Shown here: positions 59,672 to 64,000 of the stretch, in pieces | Layout: every line of letters begins with the position of its first letter | Position numbering within the stretch: position 1 is the stretch's first letter | Origin: Carallia brachiata | Taxonomy: Eukaryota > Streptophyta > Magnoliopsida > Malpighiales > Rhizophoraceae | Assembly: GCA_021464245.1 (NCBI GenBank) | Contig: JADCRB010000043.1 | Location: 2,305,480 to 2,369,479, forward strand | DNA length: 64,000 nt | Direction: 5' to 3' | The notes under the pieces: generated by a model | What the model saw: only the letters and a program-made list of their open reading frames with translations | What the model was told of the DNA's origin: nothing | The model's database searches: none | Made by a program: the position numbers and the translations under genes

Positions 59672-61375
59672 TATTTATTCTTTAATCAAGTATAACTAGT
59701 CCCCAATTTTCACCTCTCTGTTTTTACTAAATTGCAAGTTCTTGGAAGAATTTCGACTTTCTATTTTTCTATCTAAACCAAAAGCCAATAACACATGTGC
59801 TTTTTAATCACAGACCCAGTTGATGAATCCTCAATTTTCTTTTTATTCACTATAGCGAGGAAAATACTTGAAACCCTTAGCCGCCGCTCCTACCTGCCTC
59901 ATTTAACGCCCTCAGTCTCCGCACATTACGCTGTCGAAATCAACCATAGTCCACAGGCTGGTGCTCCGTTCGATCTGCAATCTGGTCTTTGTTCGAATGA
60001 TTTGTATGCCACAGCCTTGTATTTTATTATTATTATTTTTATTAATTTTATCTTAGACTCGGTCAGAATATAACTTTTGGTCAATCCTAGAAAAAAAAAA
60101 AAAAAACACTCAGCGGTGTACCTCTATATGATAGAATCATATAAATAATTTGATTTCGGAAAAATTAATCTAAAATTACTTGTGGAGCAACAAAGGAAAA
60201 ATCATATTGAAATATTTTTTTTTATTTTGAAAAATTGTTTCTATATTGCAAATTTAAAAAGAAAAGCTTCTGAAATCATTTTCATATTATGCTATTTTCT
60301 TTTTAAATTTGACGCATTGTCCTTTTGCCCATAATTAAAAGAAACATAAAATTCTAAATATAAAAATTGAACCTCACTGATATTTCCATGTTTCGTATTG
60401 CAAATTAGAGAGCATGGTTTTGAAATCCCTTTTTTTTTTTTTTATCAATAAGAGGAAATAAAGATAACTAGAAAAACTAAACGGCCAAACAAAACAATCA
60501 GGCTGCATGGTATTGAATTCCCATTTGAGTCTGTATTGGATTACTGCTTTATAAGCTTTATGTAAGTATGTTTGATATATTAATGTTGAAGATTTCCAAA
60601 TATCACAATTTCTGTGAAGAGTAGAGGTGTTAAAATCTAACCCGTCTCGATGAGTTGATCCAAAACTGTTTGAAAAAATATGATCCGACCCAAAAAATGA
60701 GTTAATCCGAAATGACATAAGAATACCAATCTTGTTGATTTTTGTTTCACTGTCCGCAATTAGTGGCGGATGCATGGGCCAACAAGATTTGACTAGGCTA
60801 AACAATTGACCTTGGGCCTTAAGACTTAGAATTATAAACAAAACAAGTTCACACTTAATAGGTAAAGCTCTACAAGATGCCAAGCACACTCGATGGCATA
60901 TTAAGCCCAGACAAACCCAAGTATTGCAAAAAAAAAAAAAAAAAAAAAACCCCAATGATATTTTAGGAATTTAGGACGCGTTTGTTGTGCTTTCTCTCGG
61001 TGGAGAAAGAAAAAAAATTACAATCATTACTTTTAATTTTTTTTTCATAATTTTTTATATTTATTCAAATAATTTATTTTCTTCACTATTTTACCTCTTA
61101 TAAATTACTATTTATTTTTTTCTTTAAATTTTCTTTCCACAACCTTATTTACTCATCCAAATAATTTATTTTTCTTATTACTTTCTTTCTCTTTCATTAC
61201 CTTTCTCCACCTTTCTACAGTATAGCAAACCCAGTATTAAGGACTAGGTAGTTGGTTCGATCTAAGGCTGAAACTGCTGCTCCTCTCCCGGTCCAACCAA
61301 CTTGGGCTCATGTGTCCGACCTATTTCTCAACTTAATTAATAGTATAATGTAGCAGAGCCGTTACAATTCAAGAA
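59672..61375. repeat. Large inverted repeat, left arm
   Basis: Matches the reverse complement of about 62755-64000 in several blocks. Examples are TTGATGAATCCTCAATTTTC at 59820, the block around GATCTGCAATCTGGTC at 59973, TTTGATATATTAATSTTGAAG at 60568, AGCCCAGACAAACCCAAGT at 60904, and CTCTCCCGGYCCAACCAAC at 61283. It contains a private hAT-like element at 60978-61236. Confidence 0.85.
60978..61236. mobile_element. hAT-like MITE in the left arm
   Basis: Absent from the right arm. Flanked by an 8-bp near-identical duplication TTTAGGAC/TTAAGGAC (60970-60977, 61237-61244). Ends GCGTTTGTTGTGC and, inverted, TGGGTTTGCTATAC. The interior is AT-rich, resembling the purine-rich insertion in unit B. 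Confidence 0.65.
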
Positions 61376-62754
61376 ATCGATGATATTTAATTATTAAAAT
61401 TTATACATTTATTTTGAGATTTTAAATTTTAATCTTAAAAAAATAATTTGAGATTTATGAAAAATGATAACTACTGTAATTGTATAGCACATGCTTTAAT
61501 AGGTCTTTTGATGGATTAAAAAATAATAATTCAAGAGATAGATATGTAAAATTTTGGTAAGTGTAATCCTAATGATTTGTTTGGATTAAAAGATTTTGAT
61601 AAAAAAGAAAATTATGAGAAAAAAAGTTATAAGAAATGAAAGTTGTAAGAAAGTGACGATAAAGTTAAATTTTGTATTTTGATTGTAAAAAAATTATGAT
61701 AAAAAATGTGTATAGATGAGTGGAGAATCAAGAATGTTTTGCATTCACTAGGAGGATGATTTAATCTGCTGCAAAAGAACAATTTTTGGGAGCAAAGATA
61801 CAGTTTGCGAAGGAACAAAATATGAGGTATCCCTTTTTCTTTCCCAACTTTGATCTGTTTTAGTTTATGATTACCAAATAATAATGCACAAAAAATTGAA
61901 GATACGCTGCTGCTGAGGCAATTCGACAGAACGTAGTCCAAGAATTCAAAAAAACAAACGTAGAACCATAGGTCAAATAAACAAAGTACAAAATAAACCC
62001 AATACATAGAGGCAATTTAATCAGAATACTTCAAATCAAGAAGCAGAGAATTGACCAATTTTCAAAGGAATCCAAATTCACATGAACGAACCGTCAAAAC
62101 GCAGGAACAGATATCCTTGCGGCGAGCCAGCACCATAAGAGATACAAAAGATTTTAATTTCCAAACTTAAGAAAAAAAAAATCTTTGAGTGAAAGGAAGG
62201 AGAGGGAAGGAGGAGAACACAAATAGGAGGCTGTCTCTCTCTTCATCTTTAGTGGACAAGGTTTAAATATAAATATATTAAAAAAAAAAAAGAATTCCTT
62301 TTCCTTTTCTTACAATAATAAAAAACATGTATTGTTAGTAAATGAGTCATATCACATGTGTGAGGTGATGTCATAAGTCACATGTTACGTCCTTATTTAA
62401 TCTTCTCTATAAAGAGAACTTACTACCCAAACATTATTAGAGTTGAATGGGCCTCCGCCACACTGGGTATAAGTGTTAACAAGTTTTGAACGAAATACCG
62501 CGTTATACAAATTAACCCACTTTATGGGGAAAGCAACAATAATAAAACTCAAATTTGGACCAATGCAGAGATAAATTCACTAACTTACCATTAAATTATT
62601 ACCTTAAATAGTAAAATTTCCTATTTCCGAATTTTATTCTCATCCCATTGCATTAAGAAGATAAACGTTAAAATCCTAATTTAATTAAAAAAATAATTTT
62701 TTAATTAAATTTTAACAACTAAATTGTCCTCTACAACACATCTCAATTGTAACG
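61376..62754. other. Spacer between the inverted arms
   Basis: On the minus strand 62260 to 61740 looks like a transcript leader: a pyrimidine-rich start, then ATGGTGCTGGCTCGCCGCAA followed by a short frame. No protein recognised. The rest is AT-rich. Confidence 0.4.
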
Positions 62755-64000
62755 GCTCTATTACATTACACACAGTCGCTGATAATTGAGTCAAGAAATA
62801 TAGATCGGCCACATGAGCCCAAGTTGGTTGGGCCGGGAGAGGAGCAGCTGCAGTGTTTCAGTCTCAGATCGAAACAGCTAGCTTGTCCTTAACTTCCTAA
62901 AATATCATTGGGCTCCATTTTTTGCAATACTTGGGTTTGTCTGGGCTTCATTGGCCATCAAGTGGGCCTAGCTAGATGCGCGTAGATTGTAGAGCTTTAG
63001 CTATTAAGTATGAGCCTGTTTATTAACCAAAAAACAGTATGAGCCTGTTGTGTCCGAGAGTTAGTCTCCCTCGTTTGGTACCTATCTAACTGAGTTGCCT
63101 CTAAATGACCAAAAAAAAAAAAAACAAGAAAGTATGAGCCTGTTTTATTTACAATCCTAAGGTCAATTGTTTACACTAGTCAAATCTTGTTGGCTCTTGC
63201 GTCCGCTATTAATTGCCGGCAGTGGAAAAAAATGAACTAAGGACAGCCTAATGACTAGCAAATTTAAAACGAGGGGAGGACTTCCATTACTGTTAAATCT
63301 CTCTTCCCAAAAATTATGATCTTTGGAAATCTTCAAGATTAATATATCAAACATGTTTACATAAATCATATAAAGCAGTAATCCATTAGACCCAAATGGG
63401 AATTCAAAACTATGTTCTCTAATTTACAGTGCCAAACACATGGAAGGGCGCATGCAAGTCATACGAAGAAGACCAGATTGCAGATCGAAACGGTGCGCCA
63501 GCCTATGGACTATTGTTGATTTCGACGGCGTAAGCTCCGGAGACTTCGGCAGCGGAGACGATTCAGCGGCGGTTTTAAACGAGGCAATTAGGAGAGGCAG
63601 CCAAGGGTTTTAAATATGAGCACTGATACGAAGCCACACAATCTATAATATATTATTATAATATATGAAAGATACGTAATTAATTTAATATTTTATTTTT
63701 TTTTAAATTTAACATATTTTTTTTGATATAATAATCTAAATCTCTATATATTAATTTTATACATACCATTAAATGCTTACAAAACTTTTCCCTTCAAGTA
63801 TTTTCCTTGCTATAGTGAATAAAAAGAAAATTGAGGATTCATCAACTGAGTAACTGATTAAAAAGCACGGATGTGTGTGTTATTGGCTTTTGGTTTTAGA
63901 TGGAAAAATAGTAACTCGAAATTCTGCCAAGAACGTGCAATTTAGTAAAAACACTAAGAGGAAAATTTTGGGGACTAATTATACTTGATTAAAGAATAAG
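62755..64000. repeat. Large inverted repeat, right arm (continues off the window)
   Basis: Inverse of the left arm. It contains a GC-rich block 63440-63610 that reads open on the minus strand (SPLPKSPELTPSKSTIVHRL...) and is kept, degenerate, at about 59880-60010. It has an extra inserted stretch at about 63010-63140 containing a second copy of AAGTATGAGCCTGTT. Confidence 0.85.

Noticed and set aside
61627..62007. Minus-strand 126-codon ORF in the inverted-repeat spacer
   Set aside because: Hydrophobic low-complexity product resembling translated leader or intron DNA; no family match recognised.
1..64000. CRISPR arrays, bacterial operons or prophage
   Set aside because: All recognised genes are plant genes with introns; no regular spacer-repeat array was seen.

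Overview
The window is nuclear DNA of a flowering plant, most likely a eudicot. The evidence is intron-split genes with GT-AG borders, AT-rich intergenic DNA full of MITE-like elements, a Ty3/gypsy element of the Tat lineage, and typical plant families (SCPL, GUX, DUF506, UGT85). The species cannot be named from the sequence.

Layout. (1) About 1-9765 and 12475-23505 are two diverged copies of one tandem segment. Each holds a serine carboxypeptidase-like gene and a plastid RimP-like (UPF0090) gene, both on the minus strand. The copies have decayed differently. In the left copy the RimP-like gene is intact and the SCPL is open as far as the window shows. In the right copy the SCPL has a one-base frameshift, and the RimP-like gene has lost exon 1 and the exon 2 donor. 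Element insertions private to one copy are visible by comparing the two. (2) 24000-26673 is a complete three-exon GT8 glucuronosyltransferase (GUX, xylan decoration). (3) About 27.2-32.8 kb is gene-poor. (4) 32803-43495 is one complete LTR retrotransposon with a CATTT target duplication on both sides. It has gag, protease, RT, RNase H, archaeal-type RNase H and integrase, all damaged, and the integrase part is tandemly duplicated. Between integrase and the 3' LTR lies a WUSCHEL/WOX-type homeodomain ORF, the most surprising feature here. (5) 46.27-47.16 kb is a DUF506 gene with two apparent frameshifts. (6) 48.4-49.7 kb is a transposon-like unit filled by about 1 kb of pure pyrimidine-rich repeat. 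(7) 50.6-51.3 kb holds a site II/telo-box/TATA promoter followed by a box C/D snoRNA predicted to guide 18S rRNA methylation (U32/snR40 type) and a second, weaker candidate. (8) 55.2-55.6 kb is a LINE RNase H relic. (9) 57.0-58.7 kb is a broken UGT85-type glycosyltransferase, followed by a cysteinyl-tRNA synthetase fragment. (10) 59.67-61.37 kb and 62.75-64.0 kb form a large inverted repeat that runs off the window end.

The genes are not an operon and need not work together. GUX acts in Golgi xylan synthesis, SCPLs in the secretory pathway or vacuole, RimP-like in plastid ribosome maturation, and UGT85 in small-molecule glycosylation. One-base shifts recur in SCPL-B, DUF506, UGT and the retrotransposon, and there is one N at 52532. 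Part of the apparent decay could therefore be sequence error; GUX and RimP-A show no such breaks.
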